64,000 nt of DNA, taken from the NCBI GenBank assembly GCA_013289955.1, contig JABCYZ010000023.1:1-64000 (forward strand), read 5' to 3'. Of this stretch, positions 50,735-60,662 are shown piece by piece; the stretch's first letter is position 1; each line of letters opens with the position of its first letter. A model generated the notes under the pieces. It saw only the letters and a list, made by a program, of their open reading frames with translations. It had not been told where the DNA came from and ran no database searches. Source of the stretch: Acidobacteriota bacterium. Its GTDB lineage: Bacteria; Acidobacteriota; Terriglobia; Acidiferrales; UBA7541. A program made the position numbers and the translations under genes.

Positions 50735-51430
50735 TCAAACCGCTTGCACGAATGTGAAAACTTCCTTCCGCGGGCAGACATAAGAGATTCTCATTCCGTA
50801 TTTTTCGAGTTGCGCGAGGGCTATTCTAGTCTTGTCCGTTCCGACGGAAGACAGCCGGTGATGAAACTCCACGAGTAGTTGTTTGACGGGTATCTTCTTG
50901 CCCACAATTTCTTCGATCACCGCGTATTCGGCTCCTTCGATGTCCATTTTGAGTACGTCAACCCGGTCATGCCCTTGAAGCTTCATGGCCGTGGACAGCC
51001 GCATGACGGGAAAGCGTACAGTCTGCCGCCCGTATTGCCGTGCTTGAATGACGGAATGCGAAACCCAGTCTTCTCTTGGAGGCAGATAGAAAGTCTCTTC
51101 TCCGTCGTTCGCGGCGATCCCCGCTTCATGGAAATGAAATTGCCGTGGTAAGGATTGCGTTCCGAGCCATCTCTTGACCTTCGGAGTTGGATCGAACGCT
51201 TCGACTTCGATGCCGAAACGATCGATCAGCGACAAATCGAAGGAAATGTCCTCGCCGATTCCCAGGGAATAGACAATCGCGCCGGGGTGAATCGTCGAAA
51301 CGTCAAGGCAGTAACCACCGTAGTCTGTTCCAAATCTTTCCAGGCAGCGATTCAACTGTACGCGCGGAGGGGCAAACCTCCACTGGGGATACACGCGAAG
51401 ATAGTTTTGGAGCTGGGAGGTCAGGTTCAT
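50735..51430 (-). CDS. FkbM-family methyltransferase
   Basis: 231 residues from the ATG at 51430, which overlaps the ligase/polymerase stop (ATGA); the frame open to 51541 is not typical coding. FkbM hallmarks are VYSLGIGEDISFDL, VEAFDPTPKVKRWL, HFHEAGIAANDGEETFYLPP and DVLKMDIEGAEYAVIEEI. FkbM enzymes O-methylate sugars or polyketides. Tight overlap with the polymerase gene ties it to the polysaccharide. Confidence 0.87.
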   Translation of the reverse strand: MNLTSQLQNYLRVYPQWRFAPPRVQLNRCLERFGTDYGGYCLDVSTIHPGAIVYSLGIGEDISFDLSLIDRFGIEVEAFDPTPKVKRWLGTQSLPRQFHFHEAGIAANDGEETFYLPPREDWVSHSVIQARQYGRQTVRFPVMRLSTAMKLQGHDRVDVLKMDIEGAEYAVIEEIVGKKIPVKQLLVEFHHRLSSVGTDKTRIALAQLEKYGMRISYVCPRKEVFTFVQAV

Positions 51431-52797
51431 GCGAGATTGCCCCGTTGCGGAAGCATCGCGGGCCGGGGAACAAAAGCACGAGAAGATTCCCCGACTTTGG
51501 TTGGTGCGTAGGCGATGAGATAACTGGCGATCCCAGCCCAAAACAGCAGCCAGGTCGTCGTCTGCACCGAATCGATCAGCATGGTTGTCGACCCGTAGAG
51601 AAAGACATTTGCGCCAATGGAAGCGACGATGGCCAAGAGCACACTCCGCTCAAGCCCTTTGACTTCCTTGGCAGCCCGAAGAGCCCTGAGGAAGAGCCTG
51701 ATGAAAAATGCGAAGAACAGCACTGTAGCTGGGAGGCCGAACTGAACAATCGAATATAAAGCTAGATTGTGGATTTCCTGCGTTTCCCTCGACTGCAGGT
51801 GGTAGAGATCCGTATACCCGCCGGTTAATAGGAGTTCGGGGTGCGCCTTCATCAGAGTGAACGCATCCGAGATCATTTCCTGGCGCCCTTCAAAAGACCC
51901 GAATTGATCCCAGTCAAATAGCCCCTGTGTCAGGAACAGAATTGCGATCACACCTGTCAACACCGATACAGTCGCCAAACGCAAAAGACCCCGACGCCGG
52001 CTCAGGAACAGATACACCGTCATCATCGAGGCAGCAAAAACCAGCAGGCCGGAACGGAACATCGTGAAGAGAAGGCACACAAACATCACCGCGCTCGCGA
52101 TGAGGCAGATGATCCGTTTGCGTTTTGGAAGGCCTCCGAAGAAAGCCAGGGTGGTCACCAGGCAAAGTGGCAGCGAAAGAAAACAAGCAAACATGTTTGC
52201 GCCGGTATAGAGCCCGGTTGGCAGAGAATTCTGGACGCCGAGAAAACCGCCGAAAATGGAGAGCTTTGCGTACCCTGTCTTAAATGCTTGCCATTCGGCC
52301 TCATCCGGCCCTGCAAACCAGAGGTAGTTTCCAGTGGTGTATTGCACTATTCCGAGAACGGCATTTGCGAGCGCGAAGATACACGCCAGTTTGATAAGTG
52401 TGTGAATTTGTTCTTTCTCGAGACCTGCCTTCAAGAAAACGAGAAGGAACAGAAAGGGCATCATGAGATCGCGATAGACACTCGCGGCGTGCGTCGTGTT
52501 GGATTCCAAAAAAATAGCCGGAAAGGCAAAAACAGCCAACAGCAGAATGATCAGCCGTTCCGGGTGCACTTTTTCGACAGGGCCAAGACGTTTCCCTTCC
52601 CACGCACGCGCCAGGCACACGAGGGCCAAAACGAAAAGAGAAAGCTCCGAAAGATCGAAACTGAAACTGCTCAAACGCAACCGGTATTCGAAGCTCAATA
52701 GCACCGGCAAAACGTAGATCAGCCGCAATGGGCTGGCCGCGACCCAAATTAACGCCGCGATCAGTGCGATAACAAGAATGGGAATAATCGGCAACAT
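51427..52797 (-). CDS. O-antigen ligase/Wzy-like polymerase, membrane protein
   Basis: 456 residues with about 11-12 hydrophobic helices (for example IIPILVIALIAALIWVA, RLIILLLAVFAFPAIF, SAVMFVCLLFTMFRSGLLVF). A central loop carries RQEMISDAFTLMKAHPELLLTGGYTDLYHLQ-type sequence (positions about 310-350), like the periplasmic loop of the Wzy_C/WaaL family. It would polymerise repeat units in the periplasm or ligate the chain to an acceptor. Sequence alone cannot decide. It lies in the middle of the locus, 3 bp after a glycosyltransferase gene. Confidence 0.87.
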   Translation of the reverse strand: MLPIIPILVIALIAALIWVAASPLRLIYVLPVLLSFEYRLRLSSFSFDLSELSLFVLALVCLARAWEGKRLGPVEKVHPERLIILLLAVFAFPAIFLESNTTHAASVYRDLMMPFLFLLVFLKAGLEKEQIHTLIKLACIFALANAVLGIVQYTTGNYLWFAGPDEAEWQAFKTGYAKLSIFGGFLGVQNSLPTGLYTGANMFACFLSLPLCLVTTLAFFGGLPKRKRIICLIASAVMFVCLLFTMFRSGLLVFAASMMTVYLFLSRRRGLLRLATVSVLTGVIAILFLTQGLFDWDQFGSFEGRQEMISDAFTLMKAHPELLLTGGYTDLYHLQSRETQEIHNLALYSIVQFGLPATVLFFAFFIRLFLRALRAAKEVKGLERSVLLAIVASIGANVFLYGSTTMLIDSVQTTTWLLFWAGIASYLIAYAPTKVGESSRAFVPRPAMLPQRGNLA

Positions 52798-52800
52798 GCT

Positions 52801-53985
52801 TCAGGCCACCATCATTCCGGCGATCTGCGGTCCGCGGACACGCCAATCCCACTGCTGGACCATTACCCTTCGCGCGGTTTCGCCAAGGAACTCCCGCCTG
52901 TCCGGCGCATGAAATAACGCTAGAACCTCGGCTGCGAACTCTTTATCCGAATACCCTGCCAGAACTCCTACATCGCTTTTGCAAAATAGCTTCCCCACTT
53001 CTCCAACAGGATTGGTCACTGTGGCTCGGCCGGCCGTCAAAAAATCCAAGATCTTCGTCGGCCATCGCGCACGGTCGTTCAAACTGTCTTCCAGAGGGCA
53101 GATGCAAACATCCGCGCATCCGAGAATCCACGGATAATCTTCATCGCTTACCCAACCCATCCGGCCGATGCGGTCCTCAATCGCCAGTTGCTCCGCCAAT
53201 TCCCACGCCGGGCGGGCCACGTTTCCAATCAACAAGAGCACTGACTTGGGCGCTCGCCGCAGAACCTCGTCAAAAATGCGCATCTCGCGGCACATATCTC
53301 CGTTGCTTACCGCCACGATAATCGGCGAATCCTCCGGAAGCTGGAACCGCTCGCGTGCTTCTCTTCTGTTCCTGGGCGTGATGTACTCCGTCGGCGCGCC
53401 ATTCGGGATGTGCGTCAATCTCTCCTTGGGGATGCCAATCGAGAGAGCGCGATCCTGAAGCACTTTTGACGTCACGCTGACCCGCGCCGCGCGGAAACGA
53501 ATTTTCTCTTCGAGATAGGAATCGATGCGGTGGGCAATCTTCCATCCCCGGAACCAGTTCGAGCTGCCACCAAACCAGTCGCACCAGTCCGAATAAAACG
53601 CATAGTGTTTTCGCCGCTGCGTGAAATATACCGGCCAGGAAACATTGGGCTGGTATTCAAATCCGAAGACAGCGTCGTAGTTGCTTGTCTCCAGTTCGCG
53701 CGTCCGTTTCCAGATATCCAGAGGACCCCAGCCCGTGCCGGGCAGAAAACGGTTGCCCCATGCGGGCCCTTCAATGAGCCGGATCCATGGTCCGGCGCCG
53801 CGCGGCTCGCTCGATTCACCGATCCAGTCGCGTTTATAAGAAATTGCGGAACGGAAACGCGAAGTGCGCGAAACCGTCGCCAGAGTGACCTTGTGCCCCG
53901 CGCGCGCCAGCTCTCGGCAAAAATAAAACGCACGTAAATACGTGCCCACTCCCTTTTCGGTGAAATTCAGCGCCAGTATCTGCAT
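52801..53985 (-). CDS. GT4-like glycosyltransferase
   Basis: 394 residues from the ATG at 53985; the frame continues upstream to 54126 but MQILALNFTEKGVGTYLRAFYFC is a typical GT-B start. C-terminal features include SPIIVAVSNGDMCREM, PKSVLLLIGNVARPAWELAEQLA, CADVCICPLEDSLNDRARWPTKILDFLTAGRATVT. It probably extends the lipid-linked repeat unit. Donor unknown. Confidence 0.83.
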   Translation of the reverse strand: MQILALNFTEKGVGTYLRAFYFCRELARAGHKVTLATVSRTSRFRSAISYKRDWIGESSEPRGAGPWIRLIEGPAWGNRFLPGTGWGPLDIWKRTRELETSNYDAVFGFEYQPNVSWPVYFTQRRKHYAFYSDWCDWFGGSSNWFRGWKIAHRIDSYLEEKIRFRAARVSVTSKVLQDRALSIGIPKERLTHIPNGAPTEYITPRNRREARERFQLPEDSPIIVAVSNGDMCREMRIFDEVLRRAPKSVLLLIGNVARPAWELAEQLAIEDRIGRMGWVSDEDYPWILGCADVCICPLEDSLNDRARWPTKILDFLTAGRATVTNPVGEVGKLFCKSDVGVLAGYSDKEFAAEVLALFHAPDRREFLGETARRVMVQQWDWRVRGPQIAGMMVA

Positions 53986-54055
53986 TAGTGTTATTCCGTA
54001 TTCAACGCCCGTTTCGCTTGAACGCCCTGAATTCTGTTTTACCTTTGTCCGCTGC

Positions 54056-55141
54056 CTAACATCTGTTCCCTGCCGCTCGACCCGCCACGTTTCTAGCCCT
54101 GTTCCGCTTTCGTTCGAGCGCGGCATCCAGCAAGGCTAGCGGCTCTTCGATAAAATGCTGCCGCAGTTTTTCCTCCTGCCAAGCGCGGATTTCTTCCTGA
54201 AGGTCCTGCGAGGCTTGTACACGTTTCACGCGCCGCGGCAGTTCTTGCAGATCGCCGCAGAGAACTTCGGGGTGGCAAAGCAGCCGGTGATACGGCTTGT
54301 CTTGTTCGCCAAAACAAATGCATCCGAGAGAAGCCGCGTCCGCCAACCCCTGACCCGCGCCGCTTCCCCTCCCGAGACACAAGTAATACTTTTGCCGGCC
54401 GAGTTCGCGTAGAAACTCCGCTGCATCACCCCACTGCGGCGGATCTTCTCCGTGATATAGCCCCATGGAAAAGAAACGGAATGCCACCGGCAAGTGCAGC
54501 ACTTTTTCAAGCCGGCGCGCCGCTGCCTTGATCGCTTCTGCACCGTTTCCATTGTTTGTTGCGCCCAAGAAGGAGAGCGTCCGCCAATCCGCCCAAACAG
54601 CTTCTTCGCGTTCGGTTGCCGAGAAGAGTGCACGAGTCGATTTCGGATCACGGATATACGGAAAGGAAATGGCCTCGGGCAAACTCCCTTGCGACTCTGG
54701 AGCGTCCATCATGTGCGCGAGGAACAAGTCGGCTTTTCTCATTGGGCGATGAAGGGAAGTGCGATACCTTCGGTCCCAATGTTCGACGACAAAATATGCG
54801 AACAATGTCCGAGAGCTGCTAGGAAAGTCGAGAATCGGATCGTTGGTGATGACCAGATCGTACGAATCATAGGGAATGTCCTCGGGCGCGACGACCTTTT
54901 GCGTGTACTTCCGCACAATCTCCGCGCTGCCTCTCTGCTTCAGCACCGAATCATAGGTATAGTCCGTGTTGACTTGTTGTGGGATGATGTACCAGTCCGC
55001 TCCTAAGAGCGTGGTCATCTCCCAGTGCAACGCCCGGCTGGGCCAAATCCGAAACAAACCCTCCGGTGAGGTTTCTTCCCAGCGAATGCTCGACCATGGG
55101 CCAAAGGTGTCCAGCACCTGTTTGACAATCGCTACCTTCAT
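54056..55141 (-). CDS. putative GT-B glycosyltransferase-like protein
   Basis: 361 residues from the ATG at 55141 (GGGGAGA upstream), overlapping the FkbM stop (ATGA). KVAIVKQVLDTFGPWSSI, YDLVITNDPILDFPSSSRTLFAYFVVEHWD and YYLCLGRGSGAGQGLADAASLGCICFGEQ suggest a GT-B-like fold, but the usual donor-site EX7E is not clear. It is embedded between FkbM and a GT4 gene in the same operon, so a sugar-transfer role is plausible. Confidence in the exact family is modest. Confidence 0.6.
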   Translation of the reverse strand: MKVAIVKQVLDTFGPWSSIRWEETSPEGLFRIWPSRALHWEMTTLLGADWYIIPQQVNTDYTYDSVLKQRGSAEIVRKYTQKVVAPEDIPYDSYDLVITNDPILDFPSSSRTLFAYFVVEHWDRRYRTSLHRPMRKADLFLAHMMDAPESQGSLPEAISFPYIRDPKSTRALFSATEREEAVWADWRTLSFLGATNNGNGAEAIKAAARRLEKVLHLPVAFRFFSMGLYHGEDPPQWGDAAEFLRELGRQKYYLCLGRGSGAGQGLADAASLGCICFGEQDKPYHRLLCHPEVLCGDLQELPRRVKRVQASQDLQEEIRAWQEEKLRQHFIEEPLALLDAALERKRNRARNVAGRAAGNRC

Positions 55142-56115
55142 GCTTTCTCCCCGCCCTGAAATATCTCGCCGTAGCATGGATGCGATCTCTTTGCCGCCAC
55201 CACCATCGCGTCGTAGCCCTCGCCCGTTCTCCGCTGGCGAATTCCGCCTGACTCCGGATCCAAGAGAAAGAGTTCATATCCGAATTCTTCGAGCTGCCAC
55301 ATCAGTTCGACAGGATGGTAGTGAAATCCCGCCGTGCACCAGCTATAGCCCTCATAAAGAATGAGTGGTGCGTCCGGCCGCTCGAGTAGCTTTCGGCCGC
55401 CGCGGAACACAAGCAATTCCGCTCCTTCTACATCGACCTTCATTACATCCACGCACGAGATTTTTTCTCGCGCCACAAAGTCATCCAGAGTGATCGTCCG
55501 TACCACTTGGCGTCCCACGACTTCCGAGTCGCTGTGGCTGGGGTCTTCGAGTGAGTTCAGAGAATCCTTTAGCTCTGCGTTGAGGTACAGATTGGCCTCC
55601 CCGGTTTGGTCGCTCAATGCCACACGAACGCCGCGCACCTGGGCGAGTTCATTCTTCAGAAGGTTCTTTTCCAGGATCGCGAACGTCGACGGACAGGGCT
55701 CGAACGCGTACGTAGCAGAAGGCTGGCCCGAGAGTTTTTCTCCTACCGACAAACTGAACAATCCAATATTGGCGCCGACATCGAAAAACGTCATTCCTGG
55801 CTGAAGCATTCGTAATATGAATTCCAGTTGGGCCCGTTTGAAACGCAGTCCCGACCAGGCTTGAAACGCGATAGTGCCTTCCGGCACAATTTGAAATTCC
55901 ACGCTGCCCGCGCTTACTTGAATCGCCGCATTTCTCGTCACGAGATTCCGCGCCTTGAACGCCAGCGCCAGGGCGGTTCGGTACCACAGAAATAGTTTTC
56001 CCGATATTCGCCGCCTGATTCCTCGCAATACGTCCGGCAGCGTGAGATAAACATACATCCTTCGCCACTTAGCCAGCGGCGCGCCGACAAACACCAGTAA
56101 TTCAATCAGCTGCAT
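55138..56115 (-). CDS. FkbM-family methyltransferase (second)
   Basis: 325 residues. Motif I TFFDVGANIGLFSLSVGEKL, AFEPCPSTFAILEKNL, ALSDQTGEANLYL and DVMKVDVEGAELLVFRGG are FkbM features. An N-terminal hydrophobic stretch (LIELLVFVGAPL) could be a membrane contact. Overlaps the flippase by 14 bp and the next gene by 4 bp. Predicted to methylate a sugar of the polysaccharide; two FkbM genes suggest more than one methylated position. Confidence 0.88.
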   Translation of the reverse strand: MQLIELLVFVGAPLAKWRRMYVYLTLPDVLRGIRRRISGKLFLWYRTALALAFKARNLVTRNAAIQVSAGSVEFQIVPEGTIAFQAWSGLRFKRAQLEFILRMLQPGMTFFDVGANIGLFSLSVGEKLSGQPSATYAFEPCPSTFAILEKNLLKNELAQVRGVRVALSDQTGEANLYLNAELKDSLNSLEDPSHSDSEVVGRQVVRTITLDDFVAREKISCVDVMKVDVEGAELLVFRGGRKLLERPDAPLILYEGYSWCTAGFHYHPVELMWQLEEFGYELFLLDPESGGIRQRRTGEGYDAMVVAAKRSHPCYGEIFQGGEKA

Positions 56116-57643
56116 AGGCGTTCCCTGTGAAGAGCGGTTTCGAAGTGCGCACGTCCCACAAAAAATAGAAACCGCACGCTGACAGCAGCAGTGCCGATGC
56201 TCCGATAGAAACTTCCAGTCCTGCGCGCATGTCGAGCGAGGCCGTTACCCAGCTTCCGGCCAATGCTAGCGCCCACATCGCGGCGGCAAATCCGCAGGTC
56301 CGCAAATCGAACGGAAGGGGGTAATACCGCCTGCCAAACACCGTCATCAAACAAATGCTTGCCGCCAAAGCCGCGGACCAGGCAAGCGCCGCGCCCAGAG
56401 CCCCGAGTCGCGGCACGAGCACATAGTTCAAGACAATGCACAGCACAGTTCCCGTTGTGGCCAATGGGCCGAGCCATTTCGTTTTGTACCTGAGATAAAT
56501 TGGAAGGCTGCTCCAGTATTCCAACAGGCGGAACACCACCGGTAGAAGTAGCCATGGCAACAGCTTTTGCACTCCGGCATAAGAACGGCCCGCGAAAACG
56601 CGAATCAAAAATGGCCCAAATAGAATGGTCATCGCGGCAAGCAGCGTAGCCACCAGCAGTGCATACCCCAGGATCTTGGTGTAGGTAATCGCCGCGTTCG
56701 GGCGGTGCGCGATGGGAAACGCAGCGCCCGCCCACGCGCTTCCAAACGGCTGCAAGAAGCCCATCGAAAGGATGTTGGTAATCTTGATTCCGACCGTATA
56801 GCGGCCCACTTCGGCGAGACTCTGGTACTGCGCAAGGAAGTAACGTCCGGAAGCATCCAGCAGCAAAGCCATCAACGCGCTCAAAACAAGCGGGAACCCA
56901 TAGCGAAGCATGGGGCCGAGCAGCTCTTTGCGCACGCGGAGCTGCATCCCCGGCAAACAAAACACAAGAAGAATGAACAGACACGCTCCGTCGCCTGCCA
57001 GCCAGCAATGCAATACTCCTCGCACACCTTCGCCATGCAACACCACAAACCAATAACCCGCCGCCACAAGCACCAACAGCCGCGTAACGGCCGACAGAAC
57101 GTACGCCACGGGCCGTTGCGCCGCTTGCAAGCTGCTGAAGAAGATGCCTTGTGCGTTTCGAAACAACACCAGTGGAACGAAGATCCAAGCAATCCGGGTG
57201 TCGCCGCCGAGCCATTCCCGGCCGAGGGACCCTCGCATCACCACAGCGAGAATGACTCCGCCCATTGCGGCTGCCGCTAGTCCTGCCGCCACGCTCGAAG
57301 CAAGAATTTCTCCCCGCCTCGCTGGCTCCGTTTCCGCGTACCACCGCAGGTAGGTCGTTCCCAGCCCCATCTGCGTCGTGGTCACTGCAATTAGCAGCGA
57401 AATTTCGACTAGGGCGTAGGCGCCGAAGTCCGAAGGCGTGAGGAAACGCGTGTACATCGGCACGAGAACAAAATTGCCCAAACCCAAAAGCACAGCCCCG
57501 GCCAGATAGATCATCGAATGTCTCGCCAGCGGATAGAGAGTTGCGAGCAGCGGGTGCTTGGCAATTGCCTCCTGGACGCGGCTCCATCGGGGAGGCCGCA
57601 ACCCCGTATCGTGTGCCGCTCTTTCCGTCCCGAGCAAATTCAC
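56102..57643 (-). CDS. Wzx-like oligosaccharide flippase
   Basis: A 513-residue MOP-superfamily (polysaccharide transporter) protein with 12-14 hydrophobic segments, e.g. HSMIYLAGAVLLGLGNFVLV, SDFGAYALVEISLLIAVT and LNYVLVPRLGALGAALAWSAA. It would flip the undecaprenyl-linked repeat unit to the outer leaflet. The GTG start overlaps the sugar transferase stop (GTGA), so both are translated together. Confidence 0.9.
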   Translation of the reverse strand: MNLLGTERAAHDTGLRPPRWSRVQEAIAKHPLLATLYPLARHSMIYLAGAVLLGLGNFVLVPMYTRFLTPSDFGAYALVEISLLIAVTTTQMGLGTTYLRWYAETEPARRGEILASSVAAGLAAAAMGGVILAVVMRGSLGREWLGGDTRIAWIFVPLVLFRNAQGIFFSSLQAAQRPVAYVLSAVTRLLVLVAAGYWFVVLHGEGVRGVLHCWLAGDGACLFILLVFCLPGMQLRVRKELLGPMLRYGFPLVLSALMALLLDASGRYFLAQYQSLAEVGRYTVGIKITNILSMGFLQPFGSAWAGAAFPIAHRPNAAITYTKILGYALLVATLLAAMTILFGPFLIRVFAGRSYAGVQKLLPWLLLPVVFRLLEYWSSLPIYLRYKTKWLGPLATTGTVLCIVLNYVLVPRLGALGAALAWSAALAASICLMTVFGRRYYPLPFDLRTCGFAAAMWALALAGSWVTASLDMRAGLEVSIGASALLLSACGFYFLWDVRTSKPLFTGNAYAAD

Positions 57644-59184
57644 TGTCCTCCTCCCTCAAGCACTACCGAAATCGTTCGCAGAAGAATGCTGGCGTCCAGG
57701 CGCAAGCTCCAGTTTTCGATGTATTCGAGGTCCAGCACTATGTTGGTGTCGAAGGAAGGATCGCGCCGCGCCTTTACTTGCCAGAGACCCGTCACGCCGG
57801 GTTTCACGTCCAGACGCCGCAAATGCTCGAGGCTGTAGCGCTCGAAATCGTCTACCGGATGAGGCCGCGGCCCAACCAGACTCATCTGGCCAAACATCAC
57901 ATTCAAGAGTTGTGGAAGCTCATCGATGCTGAATTTCCTCAGCCATCGCCCGCACCGCGTGACGCGCGGATCGTTCTCCATCTTGAAACATGGGCCGTTG
58001 CGCTCGTTTGTCCCGCGCAGAGTGTCTTTCTGCGCGTCTGCCTCTTCGACCATCGTGCGCAGCTTGTAGCAGCGGAATTTTCTACCCTTCTTTCCCACGC
58101 GCATCGCCGGATACAATACCGGCCCGGCGGAATCGCAGCGAATCCAGATGGCAGCCATCGCCATGACGGGCGCCGTCAGCAAAAGCAGCGCCACGGCTCC
58201 CAACAGGTCGATGCCGCGCTTCACCGCCAAACCCATCACGGGAATCGGCTCGCCATGCAGCTCGATGACCGGGAATCCCCCGATGGTTTCGACAGGAGCG
58301 CGCCAACCCAGTCCGTCGTAAAGATCCGGCACAACGTTCAGGCTTAACCGCAAACGCCGCGCCTCGAGAAAGATTTCTTTGACCATTTCGCGGTCCGCAG
58401 GCAGCGTGACAAACAATTGGTCTGCGAACTGGCCCAAAGCCACCTTGCGCAAATCATGGACCGATCCCAACACGCGCGCGTCCCCGTTGGGGTGAGGATC
58501 CAAAAATCCGCAGACTTGGTAGCCCAGCTGCCGGTTCTCTTCCAGCCAAGCCGCCAGCGCGCAGCCCAGTTTTCCAGCTCCCACGATCAGCACACGGGAT
58601 ACGCCTTCGCCACGCTCTGCTCTTCGCAGGACGTAGTGCCGCTTCGCGTAGCGCCAGCCTGCCAACGCCGCCGCATTCGACGCCCCGGAACAAAGGACCA
58701 CCAGCCGCGAAATCTCCTTGTTCCCCGAAGTGAAAATAAACAGCACCAAAAGGGCTGTCGCAAATCCGACGGCTTTCACGGCGATGGCGGTTTCTTCCCA
58801 CGCGCTCCGTTCGCGCACTGTGCGGTACAGGTCCTGGCTCATGCAAGCCAGTACCACAAGGCCGGCATACAGAATCAGAAATCCCAGGTAGCTGGCGGAC
58901 AGAACCTGCTCGAAGAGACTCGCCGGTGAGAGAGCCGCGTTGGAAAAAGGACTCGCCAAACCAAACCGCAGCCAAAATACGCCTGCTCCGCCGATGCAAA
59001 CGAGAGCAAAGTCGATTGCCACATAAGCGGCCTGGCGCGCCAGCCCTGTATGTTTGTGGGTGGTCCTCGTGCGCCCCGGCGGAGCTTTCGCGCCAGAAAG
59101 CCACAGCTCCGGCGCAAGATCGTCGAGAGACTCCGCCTTCGTCACAGAAGGTGCTCGAGACCGGCCTGTGGCTGTTCCGTTCAT
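57640..59184 (-). CDS. polyprenyl-phosphate sugar-1-phosphate transferase (WbaP/WcaJ type)
   Basis: 514 residues. The N-terminus has four membrane helices and a CoA-binding-like Rossmann region (RVLIVGAGKLGCALAAWL), and the C-terminal bacterial sugar transferase domain shows KRGIDLLGAVALLLL, RVGKKGRKFRCYKLRTM, VTRCGRWLRKFSIDELPQLLNV and MSLVGPRPHPVDDFERY. It starts repeat-unit synthesis by moving a sugar-1-phosphate to undecaprenyl phosphate at the inner membrane. Glucose or galactose are the usual donors in this family. Confidence 0.95.
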   Translation of the reverse strand: MNGTATGRSRAPSVTKAESLDDLAPELWLSGAKAPPGRTRTTHKHTGLARQAAYVAIDFALVCIGGAGVFWLRFGLASPFSNAALSPASLFEQVLSASYLGFLILYAGLVVLACMSQDLYRTVRERSAWEETAIAVKAVGFATALLVLFIFTSGNKEISRLVVLCSGASNAAALAGWRYAKRHYVLRRAERGEGVSRVLIVGAGKLGCALAAWLEENRQLGYQVCGFLDPHPNGDARVLGSVHDLRKVALGQFADQLFVTLPADREMVKEIFLEARRLRLSLNVVPDLYDGLGWRAPVETIGGFPVIELHGEPIPVMGLAVKRGIDLLGAVALLLLTAPVMAMAAIWIRCDSAGPVLYPAMRVGKKGRKFRCYKLRTMVEEADAQKDTLRGTNERNGPCFKMENDPRVTRCGRWLRKFSIDELPQLLNVMFGQMSLVGPRPHPVDDFERYSLEHLRRLDVKPGVTGLWQVKARRDPSFDTNIVLDLEYIENWSLRLDASILLRTISVVLEGGGQ

Positions 59185-59191
59185 TGTTCCT

Positions 59192-60601
59192 CTATCCGAG
59201 GCCGTTTCGTGCCGCGCGCGCTAGATCCGCACCGTCCGAAGGCTTCTGCTCTTCCTGGGAGCGCGCTGCGTTTTCAGAAGAATTCGCACGCAGCCGCAAT
59301 CGCGCGAGCATTTGGACAAGCGCAGCCGCCGCCGGAGCGGCGCGCAAAACGTCAGCGCGCAGCGTTCCCGCCACTTCCATCGCAAATTGTTTTCCCGGAT
59401 CCTGCGGATCGATATCTCGCCAGGCCCGCCGGACGAAAATCCAGACACACATAGCGAGAAACGCGAATGCGGCTCCCGCCATGGTCAACAGGCCTCGAGG
59501 CGGAAACGACTTTTTCGTCGGCACCACCGCCACGTCCAGCACTTTTACGCTGGGCACTTCTTTGGCTTCCTGCACTTTGGCCAGCTCATACTGCTGCGTC
59601 AACAGCTCGAAAACGGTTTCCTGAATTTTTGTCTGTCGATACAGGTCGGCATACGTCACGCCAAGCAGTGGAAGCTGTCGGATGGCCGGATAAAGCGAAG
59701 CATCTGTTTCCGAGGACGGCGCCGCAGAAGTTCCGCTTTCTCCTCCCATTTTTCCAAGCTGCGCGCGAAGCTCCGTCACTCGCGCGCGAAGCGCACGCAC
59801 GCGCACATTCTGGTCCGTATACATGGCTTCCAAACCGTGAAGCTCGGCTTCCGCTGCGATCAACTGGCCTTCCAGTGTGGCCGCCGCTTCCACCATGGCT
59901 TTGCTTTGCGCGGGAATGTCGATGGCGGTATTCTTGCTCGCAAAGATGCTGAACTTCTGCGCTGCGCTGTCAAGGTCCTGCTTCACCGCGCGAAGTCTCT
60001 CTTCGAGGAAAACTCGTTCGCGGCGCGCCGAAGACGTGCTGACCTGCTCGACCAGCCGGTCGAGTTCGTCGACATATGCCTGCGCCATGGCGGCGGCAAG
60101 ACGCGGATCGCGGTCCGTCACCGTGACCGCGATGATTCCGCTCTTGCGGTCTTCCACAATTCGCGTGTGCGCGGCAAGCGCTGCGCGCGCGTCTTCCATC
60201 TTTCCCGCGTGATAGGCCTGCTGCAGTTCGAATTGCCCGATCAGGCGGTCCTGAACCGTGCGGCTTTCGAGAATTCCGACAAACAAGGCTCCGGAGTTTT
60301 TAACTCCCAGCAAATCGCCAGCGGCTCCTCCGAGCGCCCCGGCGCGTCCCGCCACCGCCGATAACATAGCCATTCCCGAACTCGACTGCCCCTCGGGAGG
60401 CATCAGCTGTGTCGTGGCTTCGTACCGCGACGGAATCAGCAGAGCGAGCCCCAGGCTGACCAGTGCCCCGAGGAAAAACGCTGCGCATAAGCGCTTGCGC
60501 GCATCCCAGAACGGACGAAGCTGCATGACCAGCCGCTGGCGCGCGTCACGCTGTTCGTTCCGGCTTGCGTCGCTTTCCAGCTCCGTAGGCAATGTGCTCA
60601 C
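59192..60601 (-). CDS. Wzz/GumC-like chain-length regulator without kinase domain
   Basis: 469 residues with the Wzz layout: N-terminal helix (LCAAFFLGALVSLGLALLIPSRYEATTQLM), long coiled-coil periplasmic region (EERLRAVKQDLDSAAQKFSIF), and a second helix near 400 (GLLTMAGAAFAFLAMCVWIFV) after VPTKKSFPPRG, the usual proline-rich border. No Walker A or tyrosine-rich tail follows, so unlike Wzc it has no built-in tyrosine kinase. It controls polymer length and links the polymerase to the export channel. GTG start with GAAGGAG upstream. Confidence 0.9.
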   Translation of the reverse strand: MSTLPTELESDASRNEQRDARQRLVMQLRPFWDARKRLCAAFFLGALVSLGLALLIPSRYEATTQLMPPEGQSSSGMAMLSAVAGRAGALGGAAGDLLGVKNSGALFVGILESRTVQDRLIGQFELQQAYHAGKMEDARAALAAHTRIVEDRKSGIIAVTVTDRDPRLAAAMAQAYVDELDRLVEQVSTSSARRERVFLEERLRAVKQDLDSAAQKFSIFASKNTAIDIPAQSKAMVEAAATLEGQLIAAEAELHGLEAMYTDQNVRVRALRARVTELRAQLGKMGGESGTSAAPSSETDASLYPAIRQLPLLGVTYADLYRQTKIQETVFELLTQQYELAKVQEAKEVPSVKVLDVAVVPTKKSFPPRGLLTMAGAAFAFLAMCVWIFVRRAWRDIDPQDPGKQFAMEVAGTLRADVLRAAPAAAALVQMLARLRLRANSSENAARSQEEQKPSDGADLARAARNGLG

Positions 60602-60662
60602 GCTCTTCCAGCGCTCCTTCCTCTTTTTTCACTCGAGCGTATCTTCCTGCCGCGCCGCGGCT

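Noticed and set aside
56106..57659. Minus-strand frame of 517 codons overlapping the flippase
   Set aside because: Same strand but shifted frame; no hydrophobic helices, whereas the chosen frame has the expected membrane pattern.
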